A DNA stretch of 27,889 nt from Zancudomyces culisetae (GCA_001969505.1 LSSK01000312.1:1-27889); one strand, 5' to 3'; counted from the stretch's first letter, positions 9,665 through 21,076 are shown. The notes: a model not told the origin generated them from the sequence alone. Translations and numbers: made by a program.

Positions 9665-12600
9665 TTCTTTGTATTTCCTTTATTATTTTTTTTATGTTCT
9701 TGTAAAAATACAAACAGTATACATATATGCATATATCTGTCTTTTGCTTTTATAACACTACAGTCCTTTCGGTTGTTTTCTTTTGTACCTGAATCGATTT
9801 GTTTACCAACTCTGTTGTGCTATGCTATCACTTGTATAGTTATTATTATATTTCAATCTTTTTCTACTAGAAAGAGCAGTATAATAAGGAATAATAATCT
9901 CAAAAAATGCAATTATCAGCAGCACTTTTTTTTATGTTCTCTTTTTCTATCTTTATTCCTCATTTCCCCTTTTTTTCAGCAGCTGTTTAAATCCGTGGAA
10001 AATATGAAATTGTTATTTTTCAGTTTTTCAGCTTTTCGTTTTCTTGAGCTAATCATCACCCTCAAATTCCAATAACTCTTTGCTAGACAACATTGCCCTT
10101 TTCCTGTAAACTCTCCATTGTTAATGAAAAAAAAATTTTTCTGCTCTTTTTTTCCCTCTTTTTTTTTGATTGTTTGCACTTTCATATGATTATTTTCTCT
10201 TCAAATGTAAAGACATTGAAAATATCACATCTCGTGCTTTTTTATGTTTTATTTTCATCAAATGTACCAGCTTTTTTCATTTATTTTCTTTTTTTGCTCA
10301 CTTTACTGCCAATTTCTTGCGTTATGGGTGGGTATTTCTCTAGCCTTGTTGCTAATTTTTCAAATAATCACATTCTCAGCTAATTTTTTATTATTGACTT
10401 TACCGTTAACAGGCTTGTTGTTCTAAATGCAATTTTCATATTTATTTTTCAAATATCATGTAACCTATTTTTTTTTTGAGCACCAAGAAAATTCCCAGTA
10501 CAAACGTTGAAAGCATATTTTTGCTATTTGCTATTTTTTAAGCTACAGTTTTACGGCTTTTTTCATTACGCCTATTTGTTAAAAAGTGCTATGTCGTTTA
10601 TTTTTGTCCAATACTCATCATTTTGATATTGCTTTTTTTAAAAATTTTAATTTTTTTTTAATCCACTTTGTGAAAGCAATTATAAATAGCATTAGCTAAA
10701 AGTCATATGAATTCATGATTTTTTTTACCTCAAATGATTCAGTTTTGCTTACGATTTTTAACCTCGTGTTTTGCCCAGGCTTGCCAGCAACCCACTCATT
10801 TCTTGAACCGTAAATAAAACATTTCACATAGTTTACCTCAATCTGTAGAGTGTGATTGTTATTTACCCCCGAGATATTGGCTTATTTGACTGTTAAACCA
10901 TTCAATTTTTTTTTTCCTTTTTTCATGTAATGAGGCTGATGTTTCGAGTGGTTTTTTCAATTTCCTTTTCACCAATTGCCTTGCATCTCAACACTATAAT
11001 AAAACTTTTATTAAATAAATTTATAAAATGACCTACAATCGATATAATCTGGCCATTTTTCAAACCATCAGAATATAATATGGCGAATAAAATCTAAAGA
11101 AAGTAAAACAATAAACTCGGATGATAAATTCACATTCTTAAAACTAAACCCATCTCATTTTCATAATCACCCCCTCCTTCAGTACAAATGCATTTATTCC
11201 ATTTGCTCAATCCCCAGCATAAATGCACTTTTCAGCGTCTAGTGTTTTTCACATTTCTTGTACTTACAGCTGATTTAGAATTGCACATTTCCGAAACCCG
11301 AGCTTTTGTTCTCTTTTTTTCCCTTACTTAATAGAACATCTATGGGCCTTGATCCACCACTAAAAACAAAAGTAGAAAAACATAACAAAGAAAAGATAAC
11401 AATCATTTTGCCGCCATATCTGCCGGTTTTTTTCTTTCTTTTTATCTCTGTAATCTAGCTAAAACCAGCTTGCGAATTGGTTTTGGGTGATTAGTGCTAT
11501 AATCTTGTTTTTTGTGTAGCCCACAAGCCTATCATACATTAAACTTTGGGTATCCATAACACTCTATATCATCAGGTTTCATTTTGGCTCATTAGTTTCA
11601 GTTTCACCCCTTCTTTGATTTAAAGAGTTATATTATTGTTCATCTGAACTACATGCGCTCTTAATTTCAATATTTTTTAATTTTCAATTTTCAATTTTCA
11701 ATATTTTTCCCTTTTTGTGCTGCACTCAAAATAATACTAATAAGTATCAACCCAACAATGCCAACGCATAAAGCGGAAATATATTGCTTTAACCTATCAT
11801 CCCCAACCTCCCAACCTTTTTTTGTCTGGCTATTTTGTCTGTTGATTGCTGCATGCACCTTTTAATCTTTTTTTCGTCCTAGTTAGTGGTTTACACTATT
11901 TATAATTTTTCGTTTTGGAAAATCGAGGGGGTAGTCCTGTGTGAGTATTTTTTATTGGTGCATTCATTTGCGATCTTTTTACAAATTTGTGCAAATAGGC
12001 ATTGTAAAATCTTTATAGAAACATTTATAGATTATATTACGTAAATATCCAGGTTTTATACAACATAAAACACATCTTGGTTCAATCACTTTGTTATTTC
12101 AATAACACCTACCTCCCCCCCTCCAACTCCCTCTGCCTGCCCTCTTCCATCCTTTTTTTCTCGCTCTTTTTTGCTTAGCCTTTACACCAAATTCCTTGTT
12201 TTTTCCATCCTTTATCGGCTTTCGCTAGCCAATTAGATACTTTTATTTGACATCAGTACCATAAATGTTTGGATTTCATACCAATATTCAACGTCCCCGA
12301 TCCTTTAAATAGCATCCAACTGTGATAAACACATGTGTTTTTGATTTTTTTAGGTAGTGCAATAATTAAGATATTAGAACACGGAGCTCAAAAGTGTTTT
12401 TGCGTTTTGGAGTTTAGAATAAATTGGGGGGGCAAGGTGGGTATGACACCTTGCCATTATAACCAAACTACTTCGGTATGAATATATCGTTGCTCACTAT
12501 TTCATACAGATACATACACACTTTCCTTCTTTCCTTCTTTCCTCATTTTTAAAAGCTCGCTTATGCAAACTTCTTGAATCTCTGATTTGTTCTGTAAAAG

Positions 12601-13857
12601 TGTCATAATTTTCAAATTCATGTGTTTCTTTGCTACTACTAAAAACTCTGGAATTCCTTATTTTGGAACACATGTTTTAATTTTCATGTTCCTTGTATCC
12701 CTGCTTCAATTGGCCACACATTTACATTTAAGATCAAATTGTTATTCTACTAGCACTTTTGTCTGCTGACCTTTTCTTTATATTTTGCAACACCAACTTT
12801 CATTTGCTTGGGAAAGGTTAAAATGATCCCTTTGTACAAAACGAATGAATGCTCAAAGTATACGGTACCAGCACTAAATCAAAGGGATCTTGGTACCATC
12901 TATATTTGCGATGGCCAAAATAAATAATTCTTATATTCAGCCCCACCTGCTTTACCATTCTCATCACTACAAAAATAATAAATGTAAACCCCTCCCATCC
13001 ACCTCTTTTTGTTTTTGTAAAGACTTTGATGAATTCTTGTTTACCCACTCTGCTAGCCATACTTCTGGTCTGAAAATTCAGTTTAAGGTTTATTTTATTT
13101 TTCACACTTCATCAGTAGACTATATCTACCTCTGTTTGAGATGTACCTGAAATGGTATTAAATATAAATCTCTATGTTAAACTCAAAAACCTACTCATTT
13201 GTGCACCTTTTCTGAATAGAAATCCTCAAGGCATAGCTTAAAACTTACTTGCATTTCACACACGCTTTTGTTTTTTTTTGTTTTTTGTTTTTTGTTTTTT
13301 GCTTTTTGCTTTTTGCTATCTTGCCTTTCTTTTTACTATTTTATCCAAAAGTGGATTACTTTTTTTTATAATATTTGGAATAATTTCGTTGATTATTTTT
13401 CAATTAAGCAAGTTATGCTTATCACGCACTTTTCATTTGCTTGCTTTGTAAATCTTTTTAAAAAGCAACATTTAATTACAACAAAAGCTCTCCCTTACAA
13501 TCAACAATATTTCCTAATTCGTAAAATCTGTCCTCGTGAGCAAATATAACAAATCTTTACCCTTGATAAGGTCAGCAAGAAAAAACATGACAAGTCACGT
13601 TGACATTCTATAAAGTTTCAAAACCATTTCTCCTCCCTACCTCTCCCGTCTTCGCTAGAAATACCATCCAAAAACTAGTAAACTTGACCCCATTACAGAA
13701 ATAAACCCCACAGATTGTAGATGAAAAATACAAACCCACACATCGATTACAATGGCCTTTAGAGTTAGTAACCCAGTATCAGGATCCATACATAAGTTTA
13801 TTATTTAAATATAGAAATACTATAGAATCAGAATAAAAATAAACATAAAAATACCAT
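9665..13857. other. Gene-poor 4.2 kb pyrimidine-rich intergenic tract
   Basis: This region lies upstream of the Opi1-family gene and downstream of the 706-aa PB1 gene. The plus strand is strikingly T- and C-rich with many T6-T10 runs. Simple repeats include CAATTTT units (11679-11704), CTTTC/TTCTTTCC units (12521-12543) and T5-6G/CT5G units (13265-13317). A 10-bp inverted repeat lies at 12825-12834 and 12880-12889. The only frames over 60 codons are low-complexity hydrophobic translations of T-runs, or an 80-codon minus-strand frame (13060-12818) without recognisable features. Spliced small genes could still hide here; I found none with consistent phase. Confidence 0.6.
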
Positions 13858-16090
13858 CTAATCACTGAAGGCACTAAACTTTTTTGCCAATGAAAGATAA
13901 TGTGAATTGGCAAGGCCCATCCCGCTACTATCCACTATACTTGTGGAGTAGTTATCACCAAGAACCCATGTATACTCCTTGTTTGTATACTCAAAAAAGG
14001 GCTTGAAAAACTCGTCTTTTTTGTAACTCTCAAAGACTTGGTCCTTTGTAGAAACAAGCCCTGGGTTTGTTTTTGATTTTGCATGGAATTCGTTGAAGAT
14101 ATGGGATTTCGGTTGGGAGAGAGGCACTGCTGGTGAAGATACAGGTTTAGCTTGCTTTATTTCAATCTCCACTTTTTCGTTCTTGGGTCTAATTTTCTCC
14201 TCAACTGTTATTTTTTCAACAGTTTTCTTGTTAAAATTGACTTTACTATCACTACAACTATTCTTAACATCTTTTTCTACTGCTGTTTCTGTCTTTTTGT
14301 TTACAGAAATGCTATCTTGTGTCGTCAAGATTTTTTTAGTCTCCTTTTCATCGACTTTTATGCCATGTTCTTCTATTTTGACTTGATTTATTTTCTCTTT
14401 TTCTACAACTTTGACACTCTCCACAGTACTTGGGGCTGGAGTTTCTGGTTTTGGTTTTGGCATTGGTTTTGGCATGGGTGCAGCTTCAGAAACAGCTTTA
14501 GTTGCAGGTGTGGTTTTGGCTGCGGGTACAGGAGTAGGTGTAGGCGTAGGCTGTCCTGATTTGTTTGTCACTACAGTGGGCCCTTCAACATACTTTATTG
14601 TCTCTATATATATTGGTTTTTCAACAACTCTAACCACCTCTATGGGTTTCAATATCTCCCTCTCCACATAAATCGGCTTTTCAATGTACTTTATCACTTC
14701 AACTGTTTTTATTGTTTCTTTGATTTCCGTTCTACTCCTTTCCTCCTGCACATCGACATTTGCTTTTTCCTTGTGTTCAGTACATTTCGCATCTGCGATT
14801 TTTGCTTGTCCCTCATTCTTTCCATCCTGTCCAGCAGATGTATCTTTTACCTTTTCATCTTTTTTTTCCTCCTTTTTAGCTGCCAGTTCTGTTGTTTTGG
14901 TCTCAGTTTTCTTCTCTACCTCAGTTTTCTTCTCTACCTCAACTTTCTTCTCCACATCTGTTTTATTCTTGCTTTTCTCCTCTACCTTGAGGACCAGTGA
15001 TTCCTTTTTTTCTCCAACATCAGATGTGTTTGTCTTTGTGACACACCCACTAGCTACCCCGCTTGTACCCGTACCACTACCACTACTACTACCAATACCA
15101 CTACCACTAGCCTTATCCCCAAGCTTCTTTGCCTTTTTTTTTATAACATTCAACTCTGACTGTATGCTCTCATTCAAATTTTGAAGCCTGGCATTGACAT
15201 CATCCATATACTTGTCTTGCTTGTTATCTAACATGCCAACCCGCTTGCCCAGCTCGCTGAATTTATTACATATATGTTGTGTCAGTTCCTTTTGGCAATT
15301 GTCCAGGCTGTCCACAAGGCCGCTTATTCTCGTTATGATTGCCTTCTCTGTCTTTTTCAGCCCCTGCTCAGTGTCTTCGATTTTATTTAATATTTCTGTC
15401 TTAACTCGCTCCTTATCCTTTGTCAATGCTGACTCTTTCGATTTCGTTTTATCCTCAATTATTATATTTATTTTGTCCTCAAGCAGCTTTTCTTCCTTCT
15501 TCTTTTTTTCTTCCTCCTTGTTTTTGATCTCCTCTTCTTTCTTTTTCTTCTCCTCCTCCTCTTTCTTCTTCTTCATTTCTGCTTCCTCCTTTTTAGCCCT
15601 TATCTCTTCTTCTTCCTTTTTTTTCTTGTCTTCTATCGCCTGCTTCTCCTTTTCTGCTCCTTCGCATATATCGGATTTAAAAAACCCTGGAACAGCGTCT
15701 AGTGCAACTCCAAAGCCCATTCCTGCTCGCTTATGCACCGAAACCTTAATTATCCCTGTACTCCCCAACACCGAGTACATTTCATCCAACTGGTGCGTAC
15801 TAAACACCCCGATTTGATCTCCTTCATCATCCTTATATGTCAGGTATACCGAATCCTCAGCCCCCAACTTGAATTTTTGCCGAATCTATATTCATTACTC
15901 ATAAATTTACCTTTTTCTCTTCTCCTGCACCTTTCATTCCCTAACTCTACTATTTTCTTTTTATTTGATCCAAATGCTTTAGTGAAATTTTGTTTACCTG
16001 TTCCTCCAGCCCTTCCCATTTTGTTACACCAACGTCCACCTTAAATAACACCAAAAAATTCGAATTATACTTAGCCTTAAGTATCGCCAT
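13858..16090 (-). CDS. PB1-domain protein with long coiled coil (two exons, 706 aa)
   Basis: Exon 1 is 16090-15998 (31 codons, ATG at 16090, donor GTAAAC). A 112-nt intron ends in ATATAG, and exon 2 is 15885-13858; both sides are in phase 0. The splice rebuilds a PB1 fold at residues 1-84. Strand 1 carries the basic residues (AILKAKYNSNFLVLFKVDVG), and after the junction comes IRQKFKLGAEDSVYLTYKDD with an acidic OPCA-type loop (YKDDEGDQIG) and STHQLDEM. Having both charged faces fits a type I/II PB1 able to pair head-to-tail. Residues about 109-180 are almost pure Glu/Lys helix and about 180-287 continue as a coiled coil. Then come a Gly/Ser linker, long Lys/Glu/Thr-rich disorder, a Pro-Met-Lys repeat, and a more ordered 80-residue C-terminus with aromatic residues (FFKPFFEYTNKEYTWVLGD). 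PB1 domains scaffold polarity, oxidase and autophagy-receptor complexes in fungi. The partner here is unknown, though the second PB1 gene 2 kb away is a candidate. Confidence 0.82.
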
Positions 16091-18058
16091 CTAATGTTTC
16101 TCCTCTTATCTTTAAATTATCTTTAATTTTTTAAACTAAAAGTTGTACTTTTTTAAACTTGTTGGAAATGCATTATATTTCCAAATATTATCTTTTCACT
16201 ATCGATCGTTCCTTTCCCAAATGATCATTCCAGGCTGTAACAATAAGAATGCCTTAATCTATACCTACTATTTAGATTGCCAGTTGTGATTGCCTTTTCG
16301 TTTCTTTTCGCTTTGTTTTAAATTTGAGTTTGTTGTGTTAATTCCCCCAAAACATAAATCTGAGCTTGAGTTTTACTTTTTTTTACTATGTCCAATTCTA
16401 AATATAGTGCTTTTTTTTTTGTAATTGCCTTTTCATCCTTTTGTCATTTCTTTACTCATTTGGTTTATTGAGTTCATAAAATTTATTCCCAGCCCCTAAC
16501 CTTTGCGACTTTTTTCTCTCTATAATGGCTGTAAAATAATAATATCCATAATAATTAGGTAACCTCGTTGATTTCACAAATCACGAACTGAACCAACCAC
16601 ACGAAACTCATCAAAATAGACCATAAAACCCTTTTATTGTGATTTTTATTTCTATTAGCTGCTAATAATTGATGTATAATTTTTTGGCAAAGAATTTTTA
16701 AAAAAGATAAAAGAAATCTCACTGATAATATGGGGAAATTTAATAAAGATATTCATTCTATAGTGACTCCTGTAGCTTTTAAACAAACCATATAAATGTA
16801 AAAGCAGTTTATAGCAAGTAAAATATGATATATTATAAACTCATCGCTAAAACAACAAGTGTAGTCGACCTTATATTCTGTATGGTACTTGGTATCAGAG
16901 GATTTATAAATTAAAGAATAAAAACAAAAAAAGCCTATATTACCACCAATATCGTGCAATACTGACAAGAATGTGACTTCCAAGTAAATGCGAACAAAGC
17001 GAATGAGTTGTATTTTTTTTTCTCTTGTTTTTTTTTCGCAGCTCTTTCAGCAGTTATTCGATTTTCGAATTTTTTTCATTTTCTTTGAAAGCACAGATTT
17101 GTATTTTCCTCTTTGTGCTCTTTTGTTTTAGTAAAGAATTACAAAACTTTGGTAAACGTATGGAGATATTAGTTTTAATGGTGTGAAAAATGCACAATCT
17201 GAACACAAAGAAAAATTAGACTTTTCAAATAAAAAATTGTAATTGCTCTTGCAAATCTGACTGGTAAAATATAGCAGTGAATTGCTGGAATGTTCAATTT
17301 GTTTGTGAATATATTTGTGAATATATTTGTGAATTTTCCGTGTATTTGCATTCAAATTAGGAACCCAGCCCTCCAAGATAAAATAAAATAAAAAACATCG
17401 TAAAGATATTGATTGTCGAAAATCAGGGCATATCCCTGATATTTTCACTTCGGTTCTAGTCTAATGAACTGAAAAGTTCTATATAAAAAGGAATCATAAC
17501 ATGATACCAACCAGACAAAGCTACTCGTATGATCTCTTGAGGCGCACAGTATTGCACTCTATTTTTCCCATTCTTGCCATTTTCCACACAAAAGTTCACT
17601 ATCCCCCCCCCCTTATTACCTACTCCCATGATTTACACGAATGTACTGAGGTTTGGTATTAGCGGCAAGTAAACATCGATTAACTATGCAAAACTTTTCG
17701 TCTTGAATGATTTAGTTTTGTGATGGCAAAGTGCGGGCTAATACATATCCTTGTAGCTGCGCTCAAAGTTTATGAGAGTGGGTGTTGCAATCGCAGAAAG
17801 AAAAAAACAAAAGAAAAATCATGTATGTATTTCGTTGGGGTCCGGGCTATTACGTTTTAGCTACAAGTGCTGTAATCTTCAGGCCCGTCTGCCTTATGCC
17901 TCAACATAGAATTACAAATTAATACAAGTTTTGAAAAAATATCCCAAAAAAGTTATTTTAAAAGGCTGCAAAATAGAAAAAGACAGACACAATGCACTAT
18001 GTGCTCAACCAAGAGCTTATCGTGCTATCCTGTAGAGTGTTTATACCAATATTTGATT
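16091..18058. other. Intergenic region between the two PB1 genes
   Basis: This AT-rich region contains the upstream side of the 706-aa PB1 gene and the 3' flank of the 176-aa PB1 gene. Minus-strand frames at 16983-16753 and 17448-17128 begin at TTG and GTG and have unlikely compositions. Visible elements are a 12-bp tandem repeat (TTTGTGAATATA, about 17303-17334), a perfect 7-bp hairpin with a 5-nt loop at 17422-17440, and a C10 homopolymer near 17603-17612. No RNA gene is recognised. Confidence 0.55.
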
Positions 18059-18788
18059 CTACTTTTTTACTGACATTGGTGGATTAGAAGGACCAGATTG
18101 AGAATCAGGTTCCGTCTTTTGTTGATCTTTTTCTAACAAAGATGTGGTCGAGCTGTTCTCTTCTCCATCCCGAATAAGACCTGGCAGGGGAAATCGGAAT
18201 GAGGACGACGAATCGAGCACTTGCGGGTGGCTGTTGTGTATGATAGGTGCCAGGGGTGTAAGCTTGACAGTGCCCTTATTTTCGTCGATCGTATCCCCAT
18301 TAAACATGTCTTCACGGAGATCTCCTATAGTTCCTTCCAAAACTCTTACTTTTATGCTCTGATGGCTTCCAACAGAGTTAAGCATAATATCCAAATCGAA
18401 CTGGTCTGTTATTACTGTTCTCTCATTCTCTTTGTCTTTATATACCAAAGTAAGCTCTTCTCGTGCTATCCCAAACAGAATTCGTAGCTATATGTGAATC
18501 GTATTTTTCAAATTTAGGATTGTCCTAGGTTATTTTCATTTATGGATGCTTACTTATTTTGAATGTGTATATGCGTGAGTGTGGATAGCGATATCAAGAT
18601 AAACATATTCAATTTTCGATTTGTACCATATGTTTCTTTGTTTAAAAAACTGAACGGCGTATACTAAAATAATGTGAATAACTAACCCCATCTATCAAAT
18701 CACCGTATTTGATTGTACTTTTGTCCTTCCAATGATACCTGTAGTATTCTGGCCCAATAAATTTAAACTTTATAACGATGGGATCCAT
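18059..18788 (-). CDS. Small PB1-domain protein (two exons, 176 aa)
   Basis: Exon 1 is 18788-18687 (34 codons from ATG 18788, donor GTTAGT). A 199-nt intron ends in CATATAG, and exon 2 is 18487-18059; both are in phase 0. Joined, residues 1-86 form a PB1 domain: basic first strand MDPIVIKFKFIGPEYYRYHW, then KDKSTIKYGDLIDG, the splice junction, LRILFGIAREELTLVYKDKE, then the DQFDLDIMLNSV helix and IKVRVLEG as the last strand. The OPCA loop (YKDKENERTVI) lacks the usual Gly-Asp pair and is less acidic than in its neighbour, so the domain may act mainly through its basic face. The other 90 residues are Ser/Pro/Glu/Asp-rich and look disordered. The intron interrupts the domain at nearly the same place as in the 706-aa gene, which argues for common descent. 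The cellular role is unknown. Confidence 0.8.
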
Positions 18789-19580
18789 ATTATGCTGACA
18801 TTAATCCTTACTGATCCTAATAGAATTGGTATGTTATACTTTTAAATCTTTCTAGTCGGATAGGTAAAATCCGTTAAAATAAGATGTAATTTTTTGTAAT
18901 CTCAGTTATTAATTACTTGTTATTTGTTTTTCTTTTTCTTTTTTTTTTTTGGTGCTAAATCCACAACCTTTACCAAATTATTGTGACTTTTGAAATGACT
19001 GTTAACTACTAGCCCAAAGCATCTCTAAAAGAAATAATAACACATAGCTTTGCTTCTTCAAATATGAATCTACACTTATTTTGGTAGGGGTATCCAAGCT
19101 ACATTCAATGTATACTTAAAAAGAACCTACGCGAAAAAATAAAACTCATGCGGGTTAAGCTGGATTTATCATCAAAGTTCTGGGCAGTACTTTCTTGTTT
19201 CAATAGCTACTATATTGTTGTTGAATAAAAGCAAAGAAAAAGGTGTTAGCAATAGCATACTACTAGTGGTTTCGTGATAAACGTGTTATTTGGTATCCGA
19301 TTGCAAACCCCATACTATCTTACTTGAACAATCATAGGCAAAAGATTTCAACATACCATAACCTCGCATTAAAACCACCCTATTTTTTTTTTTGCAATAC
19401 TTGGTTGATTTGGTGTCAAATTTATCTGAATTGATATCTGGTTATTTTTATATTTTTTTTGTGCTTGTGATTGTTAATTCAGTTTTTTCTGTATATATTT
19501 TTCCGACTTTTTATACAAACACTTTAATAAAACAACTTGTTAGATAAATTCAAAAACGATTTAAAGAGTATATATACAAA
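18789..19580. other. Divergent promoter region
   Basis: This sits between the minus-strand PB1 gene and the plus-strand four-exon gene, so it should hold both promoters. It is AT-rich, with a T10 run near 18940 and another T-run near 19385. A TATATATA-type stretch at about 19569-19576 lies just before the plus-strand ATG and may be 5' leader. I see no ORF or RNA gene. Confidence 0.5.
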
Positions 19581-20139
19581 ATGGCGATGTTCTCTAGATA
19601 CTTTAGAAATACAGATACTCCTCGATTTATATTCACATCCTGGTAAGCTCTTTTATCATTGTTTATAGGTTGAATCTGGTTCACACCTTTAGACCTTTCT
19701 TATTTGCGATGTTGGTTGAAACAAAGTATAACGATAAGCTTTAAAATACTAATATGTTGTTATACACTGGTAACAAATAGGTTTCTGATTAGTTGTGGTA
19801 AGGCTACTATAAAACTTTTTTAAGATTGAAAATTCTAAAAATTTAAAAGATTTTTAATCAAATGTAAATTATCTCGAATAGCTTCATTCGGTACTTTTGT
19901 TGTTGGTCGACATTTTTTGGACAATAGCAGAAAACAAATTGAACAGAGAAAAAAGAATATAAAAAAGAGGCATATGGAAGCTGGTATGTGAATAATAATC
20001 TAGATGAAATTTGAATTTTAATAAGTAACTCGAGCTTGAACCTTTCCCAAGTTTATTAACACATTTCAAATATCAAATAGAACGGATATCTGCAGCCAAC
20101 GAGAAACAGTTTGATGAAAGGGAGCAATTGGGCGAATGA
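19581..20139 (+). CDS. 79-aa single-span membrane protein (four exons, 17-nt microexon)
   Basis: Exons are 19581-19642, 19781-19797, 19882-19983 and 20081-20139. Donors are GTAAGC, GTAAGG and GTATGT; acceptors are AAATAG, GAATAG and AAATAG. Introns are 138, 84 and 97 nt, and the first has a consensus TACTAAT branch site about 30 nt before its acceptor. Phases (2, 1, 1) agree at all three junctions and the frame ends in TGA. Without the 17-nt exon the frame breaks at once. The protein starts MAMFSRYFRNTDTPRFIFTS, continues WFLISCASFGTFVVGRHFL to give one membrane helix (about 16-38), then has a strongly charged helical tail (SRKQIEQRKKNIKKRHMEAE and a Glu/Gln-rich end). Small size, N-terminal Arg residues and one span suggest a mitochondrial inner-membrane accessory or assembly factor, but I do not recognise the family. 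Confidence 0.75.
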
Positions 20140-20339
20140 GCCACACTCCATTTATCATGTTAACTTTTATGACTAAAATAACAAATATTAGAACATAAAC
20201 CACCCCTTCAGTAACTTATATGAGCAATAGATACTGTTTGCTGTTAGTTTTCAGTGTATACTTGATGAAATAAAACAACTGATGAAATAATAGCATGCAA
20301 AAAAACGCGTAAATATAAAATAACTATCTAATAGACATG

Positions 20340-20345
20340 AAAAAA
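20340..20345 (-). terminator. Pol III terminator of the tRNA-Thr pair
   Basis: Six T residues on the minus strand begin 5 nt after the discriminator base of the downstream tRNA-Thr(UGU). No run longer than three T separates the two tRNA genes, so this is the first stop signal for RNA polymerase III after both. Confidence 0.7.
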
Positions 20346-20349
20346 GAAA

Positions 20350-20421
20350 TGCCTAATGGGTGGATCGAACACCCGACCTTTGGTTTACAAGACCAACGCT
20401 CTACCACTGAGCTAATCAGGC
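20350..20421 (-). tRNA. tRNA-Thr (anticodon UGU)
   Basis: The 72-nt minus-strand sequence folds as a full cloverleaf: acceptor GCCTGAT/ATTAGGC with one G-T pair, D stem GCTC/GAGC, anticodon stem TTGGT/ACCAA around loop CTTGTAA (anticodon TGT in DNA), T stem GGGTG/CACCC with loop TTCGATC, and discriminator A. No intron is present. It decodes ACA, and ACG by wobble. It lies 6 nt downstream of the tRNA-Thr(AGU) gene and shares most of its 5' half, which suggests duplication followed by an anticodon change. Confidence 0.95.
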
Positions 20422-20427
20422 AAACAG

Positions 20428-20500
20428 TGCCTTCTGCCGGAATCGAACCGGCGACCTTCTGCTTACTAGGCAGACGCTCTGCCAACTGAGCCAAGAAGGC
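20428..20500 (-). tRNA. tRNA-Thr (anticodon AGU)
   Basis: The 73-nt minus-strand sequence folds as a full cloverleaf: acceptor GCCTTCT/AGAAGGC, D stem GCTC/GAGC, anticodon stem TCTGC/GCAGA around loop CTAGTAA (anticodon AGT in DNA, expected IGU after deamination), T stem GCCGG/CCGGC with loop TTCGATT, and discriminator A. No intron. It decodes ACU and ACC. As the upstream member of the pair it may drive a joint precursor, because the 6-nt gap has no terminator. Confidence 0.95.
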
Positions 20501-21076
20501 AACTTTTTTTGTCAAAAGTTTGTTTTAATATATAGGTTTTATCAAAATTTACTGTTTATACTTGTATTTTTTAATGTTGTAATGTCTAACTACCAGTAAG
20601 CGGTAGGACCCTAGTCCATTTTATATAACAACGTTTTTATTTATTGCTTTTAAATTGTTATTAAATAAAGGTGCTAAAATCAAGATTGGAAAATGAAATG
20701 TTTATAATCATTTTCTTCTTATACTAACATATTGAAGTGCTATATTATATTATAAAGATATCCAAAATTAATTAATGTAAGGAAAATGATGATTTAAACA
20801 TAGTGTAGACCCTCATAGGTGAAAAGTACAAAGTAAATCATCACATTTCACTTGCTATCATCTAAGTGAGACGCCTGTTTGTCTATCTTTGGTGCAACAT
20901 TTTAAAAAAAGCTTTAATATATATATACCCTGTTAGTATTTTTTTTGGTTTTAATACATTAATTGTTTGGTTTACTGCTTGTATTGTTGAATAGGACTAC
21001 TAATTTTTTTACTTGTATTGTTTGTTAAATTATGATAGCTATATAATTTGTTAGAATCTATTATAGATCAAGAAAG
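20501..21076. other. Intergenic region with small inverted repeats
   Basis: This region is very AT-rich. An inverted repeat (GATGATTTA at 20788-20796 against TAAATCATC at 20834-20842) brackets a 37-nt loop. A short region near 20590-20620 has two small complementary pairs (TACC/GGTA, GGAC/GTCC). I see no ORF. Neither element matches an RNA family that I know. Confidence 0.45.

Noticed and set aside
10821-10830. Possible inositol-response element upstream of the Opi1-family gene
   Set aside because: The reverse complement TATGTGAAAT differs from the yeast consensus CATGTGAAAT in the E-box core, and it lies over 1.1 kb from the start codon.
12825-12889. 10-bp inverted repeat GATCCCTTTG/CAAAGGGATC
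   Set aside because: It could mark a mobile-element end, but there is no transposase, target duplication or second copy nearby; chance is adequate.
12818-13060. 80-codon minus-strand ORF starting at a true ATG
   Set aside because: There is no domain, signal or spliced partner, and its composition is unremarkable. The region is isolated in gene-poor DNA and a plus-strand frame overlaps it equally well. Kept only as a remote possibility.
17422-17440. Perfect 7-bp hairpin with 5-nt loop
   Set aside because: It resembles a bacterial terminator, but this is eukaryotic DNA and no gene ends there; no known RNA family fits.
16753-17448. Two minus-strand ORFs of 76 and 106 codons between the PB1 genes
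   Set aside because: They start at TTG and GTG, have no upstream ATG or splice support, and translate AT-rich DNA into Cys/Tyr/Ile-rich strings.
20324-20515. 63-codon minus-strand ORF
   Set aside because: It simply reads through the two tRNA-Thr genes.
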